Counted from the first letter of the stretch, positions 1 to 9,838 are shown. The stretch: DNA of 64,000 bases from Planctomycetales bacterium 10988 (GCA_009664345.1 CP043547.1:5050709-5114708), one strand, 5' to 3'. Numbers and translations: made by a program. Notes: a model not told the origin generated them from the letters alone.

Positions 1-2
1 AA

Positions 3-2015
3 GACAAACAAGAAAATGTATTGGATACCTATCACCATACACTTGGACATTTTAAGTGGTCTCTGGAATCGATTGATGGAGTCATTGGCGGGCTGCCCGA
101 ACAAACCGCTCCTTTTCTATTTACCGATAACGTCACTAATCAAGCAAAATTATATAATGTTAAAAACTTTAATCCTTATGTCAAAGATGCCTTCCATCGT
201 TATATCATTCATCAAGAAAAAGGGGCCGTCAATCCAAGAGGTTTAGGGACAAAGGTTACCGTTCCTTATCGTTTTGAAATTCCATCCGGGGAACAAATTC
301 AACTTCGTTTCCGACTCTTTCATGAAGACGAACAACCAAAAAGCACTTTTGGAGTAGAATTTGAAAATACTTTAAAAAGTAGAATTAAAGAGCTAGAAAC
401 CTTTTACGATCTTCGTTGTGAAAAAAAGTTAACTAAGCAAGAACATATGGTCATGCGGCAATCGCAAGCCGGATTGTTATGGACGAAACAATTTTATCAT
501 TACTCGGTCGCGGACTGGCTCAAAGGGGATGAAGATCAAGTCAAACCCCCGGAATCTCGCGAAACGGGACGCAACAGCCATTGGCAACACCTCTTCGCTC
601 GCGATGTAATTTCAATGCCCGACAAGTGGGAATACCCTTGGTTTGCCGCGTGGGACACCGCCTTTCATATGATCCCCTTTGCCAAGATCGATGCGGAGTT
701 TGCCAAAGAGCAAATGATCCTTTTTCTGCGTGAATGGTACATGGACCCGAATGGGCAAATCCCTGCGTATGAGTGGGATTTCGGCGATGTGAACCCTCCG
801 GTGCATGCCTGGGCGGTTTGGCGGATTTACAAAATGACCGGACCTCGCGGCAAACGTGACCGGTTGTTTCTAGCCCGCTGCTTCCAAAAACTACTTTTGA
901 ATTTTACCTGGTGGGCAAACCGGAAAGATATTGAAGGCCACCATATCTTCGAAGGGGGATTTCTTGGACTTGATAACATCGGAGTCTTCGACCGTTCGCA
1001 ACCGCTTCCAACAGGCGGTCATTTGCGACAAGCCGATGGGACCGCTTGGATGGCTTTTTATTGTTCCACCATGCTTGCCATCGCGTTGGAATTAGCCAAA
1101 GAAGACCGAGCCTATGGAGATATGGCAAGTAAATTCTTTGAACACTTTGTTACTATCGCCGATGCAATCAATGAACTAGGTGGTAGCGGTTTGTGGAATG
1201 AAGAAGATGGCTTTTATTATGACTATTTAAATTTAAATGGAGAAGCCATTCCTTTAAAAGTTCGTTCTTTAGTAGGTTTGTCGCCACTCTTTGCGGTTGA
1301 AATTTTAGACAACGAACTGATTCGACAACTACCCGGTTTTAGTAAACGTTTAGATTGGTTTTTAAAGTATCGTACCGACCTCGCGAAGTATGTCAGTTAT
1401 TGTGAACTTGACCAAGCGGAAGAAACACACAAAGCCCGCCGCCTGCTGGCGATTCCTTCACAAAAACGTTTAAAGAGTATTTTGCGTTATTTATTTGACG
1501 AAAAAGAATTTTTATCTCCTTATGGCATTCGTTCCCTATCAAAAGTTCATGCCGAACAGCCTTACGTTTTCCATACGAAGGGCCGCGAATATCGTGTTGA
1601 TTATCAGCCCGGCGAATCGCAATCCGGCATGTTCGGCGGGAACTCCAACTGGCGAGGCCCGATTTGGTTCCCCATGAACTTTTTATTGATCGAAGCTTTG
1701 GAACGTTTTCATCACTTTTATGGAGATAGTTTTAAAGTGGAATACCCAACCGGATCGGGGAACTTTATTACGCTGAAAGCCGCCGCCCATGACATTACCC
1801 AACGGTTGATCTCCCTCTTTCTTCCCAATAAAGAAGGAGCCCGACCTTGTCACGGAGAAGAGAATCGTTACCGCGACAAACACGATTGGAAAGATTTAGT
1901 TCTCTTTTATGAATACTTTCATGCCGAATCCGGCCGCGGTCTGGGTGCAAGTCATCAAACCGGGTGGACCGCCCTCGTTGGTTCCCTCCTCGATAAACAT
2001 CATCGGGAATTGTAG
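3..2015 (+). CDS. MGH1-like/GH63-type glucosidase, 5' partial
   Basis: This is the C-terminal 670 residues of a large glycoside hydrolase; the reading frame is open to the left edge, so the true start lies outside the window. An internal TTG at 21 is not a credible start. The (alpha/alpha)6-barrel signature is clear: a block around residues 190-280 with HWQHLFARD, YPWFAAWDTAFH, the acidic WD pair and IPAYEWDFGDVNPPVHAWA, then a C-terminal block with NSNWRGPIWFP, HGEENRYRDKHDW and TGWTALV that carries the second acidic position. These belong to bacterial proteins annotated as glucosidase in the MGH1/GH63 group (relatives of processing alpha-glucosidase I and YgjK). The substrate, probably an alpha-glucoside or trehalose-like sugar, cannot be told. 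No signal peptide can be judged because the N-terminus is missing. Confidence 0.85.
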   Translation, partial: DKQENVLDTYHHTLGHFKWSLESIDGVIGGLPEQTAPFLFTDNVTNQAKLYNVKNFNPYVKDAFHRYIIHQEKGAVNPRGLGTKVTVPYRFEIPSGEQIQLRFRLFHEDEQPKSTFGVEFENTLKSRIKELETFYDLRCEKKLTKQEHMVMRQSQAGLLWTKQFYHYSVADWLKGDEDQVKPPESRETGRNSHWQHLFARDVISMPDKWEYPWFAAWDTAFHMIPFAKIDAEFAKEQMILFLREWYMDPNGQIPAYEWDFGDVNPPVHAWAVWRIYKMTGPRGKRDRLFLARCFQKLLLNFTWWANRKDIEGHHIFEGGFLGLDNIGVFDRSQPLPTGGHLRQADGTAWMAFYCSTMLAIALELAKEDRAYGDMASKFFEHFVTIADAINELGGSGLWNEEDGFYYDYLNLNGEAIPLKVRSLVGLSPLFAVEILDNELIRQLPGFSKRLDWFLKYRTDLAKYVSYCELDQAEETHKARRLLAIPSQKRLKSILRYLFDEKEFLSPYGIRSLSKVHAEQPYVFHTKGREYRVDYQPGESQSGMFGGNSNWRGPIWFPMNFLLIEALERFHHFYGDSFKVEYPTGSGNFITLKAAAHDITQRLISLFLPNKEGARPCHGEENRYRDKHDWKDLVLFYEYFHAESGRGLGASHQTGWTALVGSLLDKHHREL

Positions 2016-2099
2016 GGAAAAAAGAGGCGAGTGGTGAGGGCCGAGGGGCGAGAACTCTTTAGAATGCGCTTTAAAAAACCAATGATTTAAGAGTTTCAG

Positions 2100-2456
2100 A
2101 TGTTTGAGAAAGATGGAGTTCTATCCCTTTGGCTATTCTTAAACAAGCCGGCAAAGGAATATCATGACACTCTCTTTAAGTCAGAATTTGGGATTGAATC
2201 GTTTGATGGCGACATGCTTGAGGTGGGTGGTTCGGATGAATGGGATCGGATTTCTCTTGCACTGGCTTTTAAAGAAATGTCTTATGGAGATTCATGGAGT
2301 GAAGCCGCTACCGCTCCAGCAAAAAGTGTCGGCATAGATCAATGTCGTCGCTGCTTCATGATTCTCAATTTTGCATACAATCCACAAGAAGTTATAATTA
2401 AACTCCCTGTTGATCCGTACTTCCTTGGTGTCTTTAAATATCAGGAAGAAGAGTAG
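2100..2456 (+). CDS. Imm22-like immunity protein
   Basis: A 118-residue acidic protein without signal peptide or membrane segment. It begins with a KDGVLSLWL-type strand, followed by FGIESFDGDMLE, SYGDSW and a C-terminal FLGVFKY. The same order of motifs occurs in the gene at 10661-11035, so the two are paralogues. The pattern fits the Immunity protein 22 family (PF14112), small cytoplasmic proteins thought to neutralise polymorphic toxins. No toxin gene lies nearby. There is no clear Shine-Dalgarno before the ATG. The family call rests on remembered motif similarity; the protein role is inferred. Confidence 0.6.
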   Translation: MFEKDGVLSLWLFLNKPAKEYHDTLFKSEFGIESFDGDMLEVGGSDEWDRISLALAFKEMSYGDSWSEAATAPAKSVGIDQCRRCFMILNFAYNPQEVIIKLPVDPYFLGVFKYQEEE

Positions 2457-2492
2457 ATACTCTCGAAGCTTTTAAAATTACCAAAACTTTTT

Positions 2493-4415
2493 CTAATACC
2501 AGAAGTTGGCGGTGCCGTCGGCGGGATCGTTGGGATTGGAAAGGTATTCGGTACTGTTAATGAGTTGGGTTTGAATGGAGCGGTGAGTGGCTCCACTTAA
2601 CAATTGATTGATGTAGAGATCGCGTTCGGTGCCATTGGGCAATCGATATAAATATTGTCCAAACCAGCCATCCACCAAGATGCCATACTTTTCGGCACTT
2701 TGTTCAAAACCTAACACCACACTTTCGCGGGTGGCTTGGCCGGTATCAAGCAAGTTCGTCCAGAAGTCGAGGCCGGCATTATCATAGCCTCGTTGCAACA
2801 AACGATTATACACTTCGGTGACCCAAAGACGATTCGTCCCACCTGCCGATTGGAAGAACTCCGGCGAAGAAACGATGCCTGACACGACCGGATCGCTACT
2901 TCCATTCGATTGCCAAATCCCCCTCCAATAGGCGATTCCGGAAGCGTCCGGCTCTCGCAACAGATACGTTCGATAATAATCGGCAATGATCGGATCAAGG
3001 CGTTCGGCACTATGGAAAATCCCAGCGGCAATGTCTCCCACGGTCGCACTTCCGGCGGAGATGTTTCGCGACCAATATTCCCAACCACCGCCTTCCGGCC
3101 CGCGACCTAACACTTGATTGTAAAGCTTTTCCACAAGAGCGGCAGCGTGCGAGTAGAGGGTGACTTGAACGACTTGGCTATTGTTCACCCCATCCGATGC
3201 GAAATAGGTAAAGGAATCGAGGCCCCAGAAATTCGCATTCGCGGTGTATTGAAAGATGCCGTTTTCGAAGAGAGTAAGCGTGCCGTTTTGTGGTCCACTG
3301 ACTAGCTGTGCCCGCATGGGATCGCCGTCGGCATCGGAATCATTGGCCAAAACACTGACGGTCGCCGTGAAGGAAGAAGTATCGGAAGTGATAAAAGTAT
3401 CCGCCACGGCTATCGGAGCGGCGGCACCAGGGGGATCGTTGAGGACCACGCCTCCCGGTGGAAGTGGGTCCATCCCCGGAGCGGTGAGCAATTGAAAGAT
3501 TTCCCCGGCGTCGTAGAAACCGTTGCCGTTAGTGTCATTGAAGGAAATATCGATATACTGCCCAACGCGTTCGGCATCGCTCAAGGTATGAGCAAAGCGG
3601 TGCGTTGTCACATACATTTCTCGAACGCCATCGATGGCCTCATAACCTGGCGATTCATAAAAGGATTGATCAATTCCTAGCGAATCGAAATTCGAAAAGC
3701 CCCCGCCACCGGGTCGAGCCAAGAGGTTCCGCAAGTGGCCCAGGCTGGGGATTCCGATATCCAACACAAATGAGATCATCGTATCGGCATAGGCCAAGCG
3801 TTGATAAAAGCCGTCGAGGGTAATTTGCCCATTGTTATAAGCGGACTTGGTATTCTGTAAGAGACCGGCACCCCAGGAGATATTTTCTCCGGCAACAAAG
3901 CCATAGAGCGAACCGTTGTGATCGTAGGCGTCCGCGGAAGCAGCGGGATTATTGGTGAAACCTGGGCCAGGAATGGAACTTCCTTGATTGGAGGCACCCG
4001 TGTGAGCAAAGCCGTGCTGGGACATCCAAACGACGTGATTGTAGGCTTCTTGCGATATATCCGCCTGTAAATAGAGCGGATCAAGCGACGGCTGAGCGGC
4101 CAGGAAATTCAGCATGTCATTGAAAGTCCAGCCATTGTTGCCATTCCCAAGATTAATTCGTTCACGGATATCGGTCCAAACCGGGTCGCTGCCGGCATAG
4201 CCGTGGGCATTCGTAGCGGTGCCATTGTAGAGGGCGACCAATTCATTCGCAAAGCGGTTCGGGTCTTCCCGCATATAGTTGATGACTTGCCAAGAGTGAA
4301 TTTCATATTCCGAAAGACCAGGGCTGGGCGGAGCCGAGAGGGCGAGACGAGGCTCTAAAGCTTCGAGTGCCAGGGTTTCTTCTTGACTCTTCGAGTGCGA
4401 GGGCCTGCGGACCAT
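2493..4415 (-). CDS. Secreted CAP-domain protein with Ig/cadherin-like and DUF4214 domains
   Basis: A 640-residue modular exported protein. Residues 16-28 carry the planctomycete motif LEALEPRLALSA instead of an ordinary signal peptide. A CAP/SCP-PR1 domain (PF00188) spans about 36-300, with EIHSWQVINYMREDP, HNGSLYGFVAGENISWG and YVTTHRFAH. A tandem beta domain of the cadherin/Ig type spans about 335-425 (SVLANDSDADGD, GIFQYTANANFWG, DSFTYFASDG). The C-terminus, about 425-620, reads as two DUF4214 modules with LYNQVLGRGPE-GGGWEYW and VYNRLLQRGYDNAGLDFW. CAP domains bind sterols or peptides or act as proteases, and DUF4214 is often found in surface-layer-type proteins. Surface location is likely, function unknown. 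The start at 4415 is supported by AGGA about 9 bases upstream. Confidence 0.85.
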   Translation of the reverse strand: MVRRPSHSKSQEETLALEALEPRLALSAPPSPGLSEYEIHSWQVINYMREDPNRFANELVALYNGTATNAHGYAGSDPVWTDIRERINLGNGNNGWTFNDMLNFLAAQPSLDPLYLQADISQEAYNHVVWMSQHGFAHTGASNQGSSIPGPGFTNNPAASADAYDHNGSLYGFVAGENISWGAGLLQNTKSAYNNGQITLDGFYQRLAYADTMISFVLDIGIPSLGHLRNLLARPGGGGFSNFDSLGIDQSFYESPGYEAIDGVREMYVTTHRFAHTLSDAERVGQYIDISFNDTNGNGFYDAGEIFQLLTAPGMDPLPPGGVVLNDPPGAAAPIAVADTFITSDTSSFTATVSVLANDSDADGDPMRAQLVSGPQNGTLTLFENGIFQYTANANFWGLDSFTYFASDGVNNSQVVQVTLYSHAAALVEKLYNQVLGRGPEGGGWEYWSRNISAGSATVGDIAAGIFHSAERLDPIIADYYRTYLLREPDASGIAYWRGIWQSNGSSDPVVSGIVSSPEFFQSAGGTNRLWVTEVYNRLLQRGYDNAGLDFWTNLLDTGQATRESVVLGFEQSAEKYGILVDGWFGQYLYRLPNGTERDLYINQLLSGATHRSIQTQLINSTEYLSNPNDPADGTANFWY

Positions 4416-4793
4416 GAGCAGTCATCCTGAGCATTGCGGCGAATGGCAGAGAAATACAAGCAGGGCGAAAAGAGAAGAGAGGGATCACCCTTTTGAGAGA
4501 ACTTGTCTCTTTCGAAGTACAGTCGAGTACGGGTCGTAGAAAAGAATAGTCTAACACAGCCGGATTTTGTTTGCTCTAAAATTACGAAACGCAAACCCGT
4601 AGAGCAAACCAAGGGCAAATCTACATTTTTGGATAATACGCTCTGAAGCGAAAAAAGGATCAATCAAAGCGGGCATCTTTTTCAGATTCCGGCAAATTAC
4701 TAAGGGGAATACTCGTCACCATCGGGCGGATCTGGTAACGTGTGAGTTTCGGGTTTGGGTCTAAACGTGGGTTGCTCTCTAGAAAGGGTTGCT
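4416..4793. other. Divergent intergenic region, no gene seen
   Basis: This 378-base stretch separates the minus-strand CAP gene from the plus-strand Ldh_2 gene and must hold both promoters. Open frames here are short, lack recognisable motifs and have no supporting ribosome site. No convincing inverted repeat or terminator was seen. Confidence 0.5.
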
Positions 4794-5849
4794 ATGTCGA
4801 TCAGTATTCCATCGGAAGGCTTGCTGGAATTTAGTACGGCATTGCTGGAGGCGGCAGGTGTTCCGTTCGAAGAGGCAACCATTGTGGCCAAGAGCTTGGT
4901 TGAAGCCAACTTACGAGGACACGATTCCCACGGAGTGATGCGGATCGCTCAGTATATTCAGCTCCTCGAAAAGAAGGAGATCCTTCCCGAGGCACCCTTC
5001 ACGATCCAAACCGAAGGGGCAAGTCGCCTCGTCGCGGATGGACATTGGGGCTTTGGGCAAGTCCAAGCCAAGCGTCTCACCGACCATCTCATTGAAAAGA
5101 CGAATACCCAAGGCCTGGCGGTAGGGACGTTGATTCGGTCGGCTCATATTGGTCGATTGGGAGAGTATTGCGAGATGGCCGCCGAAGCAGGTTTGGTTTC
5201 GATCTTGATGGTGAATACCCATGGGAATGCCCGACGCGTGGCCCCGGTTGGCGGGATTCGTCCACGGCTCGGAACCAACCCGATTGCGATGGGAGTCCCC
5301 AATCAAGATCGACCTTTGATTCTCGATATCGGTACTAGCGCGACGGCAGAGGGCAAGGTTCGCGTCAAGCAATTGGCTGGTCAAAGTTGCCCTCCTGGTT
5401 GGCTGATTGATTCCAATGGTGCCCCTTCCACGGATCCGAATGACCTCTACGGAGACCCACCCGGCTGTATTCTCCCGATGGGCGGAACCCAGGCGTATAA
5501 AGGTTTCGGCTTGGCCTTGATGGTCGAAATCTTCGCTGGTGCCCTCTCTGGAGGCGTTTGTATTCGCGAAGTTCCTATCAATCAAAATGGGAACTGTGTC
5601 TTTATGATGGTTCTCAATCCGGCGTTTTTTGGGGGAAAAGATCATTTCCAAACGGAAGTCGCTCAGCTCGATGCATTTATTCGCGAATGTCCTCGTGCGG
5701 AAGATTGCGAAAAGATCACGTTGCCCGGCGATCCTGAACGGGATTCTTTTGAGAAACGTTCGGTGGAAGGCATCCCCTTTGATGAAGGAAATTGGGCGGC
5801 CTTGACCAAGCTTGCCCAGACGCTCCAAGTTCCTGTTCCATCTGTTTAA
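4794..5849 (+). CDS. Malate/L-lactate dehydrogenase family (Ldh_2) oxidoreductase
   Basis: A 351-residue cytoplasmic NAD(P)-dependent oxidoreductase of the Ldh_2/MDH2 family (PF02615), which reduces 2-oxo acids such as oxaloacetate, pyruvate or 2,3-diketo-gulonate. Visible family blocks are RGHDSHG at residues 41-47 (conserved His and Asp of the active site), SAHIGRLGEY, NTHGNARRVAPVGG, LGTNPIA and the C-terminal GTQAYKGFGLALMVEI. Length matches the family. An upstream ATG at 4755 is in frame, but the ATG at 4794 is preferred because GAAAGGG sits about 6 bases before it and family members begin with this segment. The exact substrate cannot be told. It appears to be a single-gene unit. Confidence 0.88.
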   Translation: MSISIPSEGLLEFSTALLEAAGVPFEEATIVAKSLVEANLRGHDSHGVMRIAQYIQLLEKKEILPEAPFTIQTEGASRLVADGHWGFGQVQAKRLTDHLIEKTNTQGLAVGTLIRSAHIGRLGEYCEMAAEAGLVSILMVNTHGNARRVAPVGGIRPRLGTNPIAMGVPNQDRPLILDIGTSATAEGKVRVKQLAGQSCPPGWLIDSNGAPSTDPNDLYGDPPGCILPMGGTQAYKGFGLALMVEIFAGALSGGVCIREVPINQNGNCVFMMVLNPAFFGGKDHFQTEVAQLDAFIRECPRAEDCEKITLPGDPERDSFEKRSVEGIPFDEGNWAALTKLAQTLQVPVPSV

Positions 5850-6162
5850 GTGGAATGAATCAGACGATTTAGGGTGTGAATAGCTCGAAGAAAAAAGACC
5901 TGGATAACCACTTTTCCGACATTGAATTTGGTCGAGTGAAGGGCTTCCAGTTTGGCTTTCGACCTACCATCAATATGGATCGATTTTCGATCCAGGAGGA
6001 AGCGACCACGGTTTGTTCTTCCTGGGGTTTTCTGTTACGAGAAACTGGCCGGGGAGCCCCCGCAAATATCTTCCTTTCTGTTAAAGTTCTTCAAATTGGC
6101 ATCTCAATTGCAGTTTTAGGGACTCAACTTTTGAGCACGGAGCTCAAATTTTGAGGTATTCT
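5850..6162. other. Intergenic, no supported gene
   Basis: No recognisable gene. A 92-codon frame starting with GTG at 5876 shows no family motif and no ribosome site and is probably chance. Between 6126 and 6155 there is a short run of imperfect symmetry (TTTTGAGC and GCTCAAAATTTT-like). Confidence 0.45.
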
Positions 6163-6246
6163 TAGAGTGTGTGGTTTGCAGTTCCTTGAGAGCAACATTC
6201 AACAAGTGTTTCTCCATATCTGCTCGGTTTTGGCCACTCGCTCTTA
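6163..6246. repeat. Possible decayed MITE copy
   Basis: The left edge reads TAGAGTGTGTGGTTT and the right edge, read on the opposite strand, reads TAAGAGCGAGTGGCCAAAA. Both are degraded versions of the ends seen at 6350-6407, 36512-36598 and 56143-56224. Similarity is weak and this copy is tentative. Confidence 0.35.
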
Positions 6247-6349
6247 GCTGGGGATAAAGAAGGGTCCGATTCAGGTCACTTTGAAATATTCCTTGATCCT
6301 CTACAAAATTTTCTTTCTTTCCTATTCCCTCTCGCCTTATAACGACTTT

Positions 6350-6407
6350 TAGAGTTTGTGGTCAAAAGTGCCTATCGGTTTCTGTTAGGTTTTGACCCCT
6401 GGCTCTT
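6350..6407. repeat. Short MITE-like element (copy 1)
   Basis: A 58-base element with imperfect terminal inverted repeats: AGAGTTTGTGGTCAAAA on the left and, on the opposite strand from the right, AAGAGCCAGGGGTCAAAA. These match the ends of the IS5-family element at 51331-52219 (AGAGCCTGTGGTCAAAACT). There is no coding capacity. It is shorter than the copies at 36512 and 56143, so its interior may have been deleted. Confidence 0.6.
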
Positions 6408-6543
6408 TTGAAGTTGTAAGGTCCCATGTGGCTGCCCGAGCCGTTAGCCGTTGTTTGTTCCAAAGGTTCAAACGTAGCGACGACGGTTCGTGTTGCTCCT
6501 AAAAGAAAAATCAAACCAGACTCAACAACAAGAAGGTATCACC

Positions 6544-8721
6544 ATGAAACGACAGGCATTTATAGTACTTCTAGGAAGTGCTATCGCTTGCAGTTGGACC
6601 GTTTCTTCCGTCCAGGCCGATCCGCCGATTGAACAGCAAATTCAGAAACGGTTGGAACAGGCTCGAAAATTCGCTGAACAACAACGTGGACGGTTCGATC
6701 GAGATCGTGACGACGACGATGATCGTGAAGACCGCCGCGAAGAATACCGCGAACGAATGGAAGAAGCCCGCGAGCGTGACGAAGAATATCGCCGAGATCG
6801 CGAAGAAGAGTACCGCGAGCGTGCGGAAGAATATCGTGAACGCCGTGAAGACGAATATCGCGAACGTCGCGAAGATGAACGTGACCGCCAAGAGGACTAT
6901 GCCGAATGGCTCGAACGCAATCGACGTGAGCAAGCCGAACGTTATGGCCAGTGGCAAGAAGAACGCCGGGAAGCTTATTCAAAATGGCGTTATGAACGTC
7001 CTGAGGAAGCCGACCGATTCCGTCAATCTTCACAATCCCGCGTGATTGAACTGGAAAACATCGGCATTCCTTCCGGGGATTACAAAATCGACTTGCCGTT
7101 TGATTACCAAGTTCAAGTCCGTGTCAAAGGGGATTCCCAGCGAGGTCATCAAGATTGGGACCGTCATTCTTACGGCGAAGTCAATCATTTTGCCTCGACG
7201 ATCTATCGTTCCTTGGAACCGGTGGAAACGCGATTCTATCGCACCGGAAAAGAGGAAATGTATGATTATGTGCGAGAATGCCGCCATGAAATTCGCCAGT
7301 TGCAAGAACTCGCCGAACGCAATGCCAGCGTTGAGACCATGCAACAACACTATCGTCAATTTGATCAAAAATTTAACGTTTTGATGGCGCAATTGGAGCG
7401 AAATCGCGACATTGAACTTTCTTTAAAACGCGAATTGTCGCAAATTCGTGACATGGATCAGTCGCTTCATCAAATTTTCTACATCTCGAAAGCCCCGGCT
7501 TATGATCTCCCTCGAACCGCGGCTTTGAGTACACAACTGGTGGAATATTGCCGTCAGTTGAATCGAGAAATGGATGGTCGTCTTGGTCGTTCGCGTTCGG
7601 CTCGAACGGTTTATCAAGCTTTGACGGAGTTGGAACGACGTGCTCAAGATTTCTCGCAAGCCGTCTTGCAACGTGCCCAATTTGCTCAAGTTCGGGACGA
7701 ATACCGACAGTTCGATGAACTCTGGCATGAAGTGTTGGAACAAGGTCGGCAAATGCCCGAAACCAGTTCCGCCATGTTGGAAATTGGTCGACGAATCCAC
7801 ATGATTGATCAAGAATTGCATGCGACCTTGTATCTTGATCTGCCAACTGCGAACTCTGCCGATCAACAAGTTGCCTTGATTCACTCGATTGAAGAAGCCG
7901 CCAATTGGTTGGCTTACGAATTGCAATCGACCCGGGATCCTTCCTTCCAATCGATCCGACAACCGGTGACCGTCTTCGCTTCGGAAGCCCACGGTTTTGC
8001 GGACTGGGTCAATCGCGATGGGGAATGGTCGGAAGCTTCTCCGCGTTTGGAAAAGCTCCGTTCCGAATGGCAACCGGTTTGGCAAACGATTTCACAACGC
8101 CAAGATCGCATGCCGGATGGACTTTATCAAACCGCCTCTCGCATCAATTCGCACTTTGATCGCCTGAACCAATATCGAACGGGTCCTTACAATGCGTATC
8201 GACCGGATTATGCCGATACCTATCGACCGGCCCCTGGTTACCAACGCCCGCGTCCTGATCCCAGTAGTTCGCCCTCGCAACGCTGGCGTGATCTGCATAC
8301 GCATGGTTGGAACCTGATGAAGAGTGGTCAAAACGAAGAAGCGATTCGCGTTCTGTCGCAATGTATCCGTATGCGTCCAGAACAAGCGGATCAGTACACC
8401 GCTCGTGGGATGGCGTACTTAAACCTTAACGATTCGCGTCGTGCCTTACAGGATTTCGAAACCCGACGCCGTCTCGGTCAGTTGGATGCGGACATTCCCT
8501 TCCACATGGCGTTGGCTCATTTGCAATTGAATGAAGCTCGTAAAGCGTTGGAAGCCTTGGACGAATCGCTTTCGCTCCGACCGCGATATGATCTTCAAGT
8601 CAAGATCTATCAACGTCGTGCGGATGCCTTCGAGCAACTCGGCGATACCCGTCGTGCTCGCGAAGCCCGAGCCCAAGCCCAGGACATTGAACGTCGTGGT
8701 CCGCGACCGGGTAACTATTAA
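6544..8721 (+). CDS. Secreted Arg/Glu-rich coiled-coil protein with C-terminal TPRs
   Basis: A 725-residue protein. The start at 6544 is chosen because AGAAGG lies 7 bases upstream and a signal peptide follows directly (residues 1-25, ending near VQADPP); an earlier in-frame ATG at 6490 has neither. Residues about 40-150 are extremely charged, with many repeats of EEYRER/EDRRE form, probably a long single helix or coiled coil. The middle (about 160-560) is predicted mostly helical without a known family. Residues about 590-720 form TPR motifs (GWNLMKSGQNEEAIRVL, ARGMAYLNLNDSRRAL). A periplasmic or surface-associated scaffold is likely; no enzymatic motif is seen. A terminator follows at 8788. 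Confidence 0.75.
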   Translation: MKRQAFIVLLGSAIACSWTVSSVQADPPIEQQIQKRLEQARKFAEQQRGRFDRDRDDDDDREDRREEYRERMEEARERDEEYRRDREEEYRERAEEYRERREDEYRERREDERDRQEDYAEWLERNRREQAERYGQWQEERREAYSKWRYERPEEADRFRQSSQSRVIELENIGIPSGDYKIDLPFDYQVQVRVKGDSQRGHQDWDRHSYGEVNHFASTIYRSLEPVETRFYRTGKEEMYDYVRECRHEIRQLQELAERNASVETMQQHYRQFDQKFNVLMAQLERNRDIELSLKRELSQIRDMDQSLHQIFYISKAPAYDLPRTAALSTQLVEYCRQLNREMDGRLGRSRSARTVYQALTELERRAQDFSQAVLQRAQFAQVRDEYRQFDELWHEVLEQGRQMPETSSAMLEIGRRIHMIDQELHATLYLDLPTANSADQQVALIHSIEEAANWLAYELQSTRDPSFQSIRQPVTVFASEAHGFADWVNRDGEWSEASPRLEKLRSEWQPVWQTISQRQDRMPDGLYQTASRINSHFDRLNQYRTGPYNAYRPDYADTYRPAPGYQRPRPDPSSSPSQRWRDLHTHGWNLMKSGQNEEAIRVLSQCIRMRPEQADQYTARGMAYLNLNDSRRALQDFETRRRLGQLDADIPFHMALAHLQLNEARKALEALDESLSLRPRYDLQVKIYQRRADAFEQLGDTRRAREARAQAQDIERRGPRPGNY

Positions 8722-8787
8722 TCGAACGCTCTCTTCGCTTCCTTGAATAGAAGAAATCGTAGAGAACCTTACATCATTGTTAGCACA

Positions 8788-8824
8788 GGCCAAGTGTTCC
8801 TTCGGGAATGCTTGGTCTTTTTTA
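8788..8824 (+). terminator. Rho-independent terminator
   Basis: A 13-pair stem (GGCCAAGTGTTCC with GGAATGCTTGGTC, several G-T pairs) closed by a TTCG tetraloop and followed by seven T residues. It ends the Arg/Glu-rich TPR gene. Confidence 0.85.
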
Positions 8825-9012
8825 TTGATACCAAGAGATATTCATAGATGAAACCTGCTGTTAATCTTTTCCGTTTGAAGCGGTCGTCGTCATTATTCTG
8901 AGCGTATCGACGTTCGCGAATTTCACCAATCTTTCTGAGTCCTCCGTCGATACACTTACTATTCCAGGTAAAATCCTTTTAAGTCGGCCCTTTCGCAGAG
9001 ACCGAGAAATCG

Positions 9013-9807
9013 ATGAAATCATCACTCCCGCAGTCTTCGAAGTATTGGAATTGTATGGCTTCCTCCCAATCTTTCGTATGGATGGTAGCTCTCTCACTCG
9101 GGCTTGGGTTCCATTGCTTGGGCTGTCAGAGTTCTCCTCTAACTTCCGGATTTCGGCAAGCATCCAACGATTCAATCCGCGAACCTTCCCAAAGCCAATT
9201 TGAACCCACAAGTATCGCCGAGTTATTTGAGGCGGCCGAAGAAGCAGAACGGCAAGCAAACTATAAACAAGCAATTCAATATTATCACTCCATCGAGGGG
9301 AAAGACCCGGCATTCGCCGGTTCGGTTCAATTTTCCCTTGCTCAGCTTTACGATGAAATTGGAGCCCATCAATCCGCCTGGGATGCCTATCAAAAAGCAT
9401 TTGCGATGGAGCCAAACCGCGTCGATCTCTTGACCGCGATTAGCCATCATTATTATCGCCGGGGGGACTTTATCTCCGCGGAATGCTGGTCGGAGAGGGC
9501 GTTATCGCTGGACCCTCAAAACGAAGATGCCAAAGAACGTCTGGCCTGGGCTTTGGCTCAACAGGGCGAATATGATCGCTCCCTCGAGCTCTTTGAGACG
9601 ATCCTCCCCCCGGCGGATGCCAATGCCCGCATGGGGTCGATTTTGGCAAGCCATGGACGACCACGGGCGGCGGAGCAAGCCTTCCAAGTCGCTCTTAAAC
9701 TCGACCAAAATCAACCACAAGCCCAACGCTACTTGGCAAGCTGGCAGGGAGTCTCTCCAAAAACACCGACTCAACTGGCTCAGCAATCGATCACTGCCAA
9801 TCGCTAG
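9013..9807 (+). CDS. TPR lipoprotein
   Basis: A 264-residue protein with an N-terminal hydrophobic segment (VWMVALSLGLGF) ending in CLGCQSS, which resembles a lipobox with Cys at about residue 38. An alternative start is the ATG at 9055, which would give a more ordinary signal length. Four to five TPR motifs cover residues about 68-240 (AEEAERQANYKQAIQYY, AQLYDEIGAHQSAWDAY, SHHYYRRGDFISAECW, AWALAQQGEYDRSLELF). TPR lipoproteins usually act as assembly or interaction adaptors at the membrane. It has no clear operon partner: the next gene is separated by a large inverted repeat. Confidence 0.72.
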   Translation: MKSSLPQSSKYWNCMASSQSFVWMVALSLGLGFHCLGCQSSPLTSGFRQASNDSIREPSQSQFEPTSIAELFEAAEEAERQANYKQAIQYYHSIEGKDPAFAGSVQFSLAQLYDEIGAHQSAWDAYQKAFAMEPNRVDLLTAISHHYYRRGDFISAECWSERALSLDPQNEDAKERLAWALAQQGEYDRSLELFETILPPADANARMGSILASHGRPRAAEQAFQVALKLDQNQPQAQRYLASWQGVSPKTPTQLAQQSITANR

Positions 9808-9838
9808 GATCGGTAAACTCCGTCTCCTCTAGAAAATG

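Noticed and set aside
4911-5828. 305-codon minus-strand frame opposite the Ldh_2 gene
   Set aside because: Wholly antisense to a well supported enzyme gene, with no motif or ribosome site.
5876-6154. 92-codon frame after the Ldh_2 gene
   Set aside because: GTG start, no ribosome site, no recognisable motif; probably chance.
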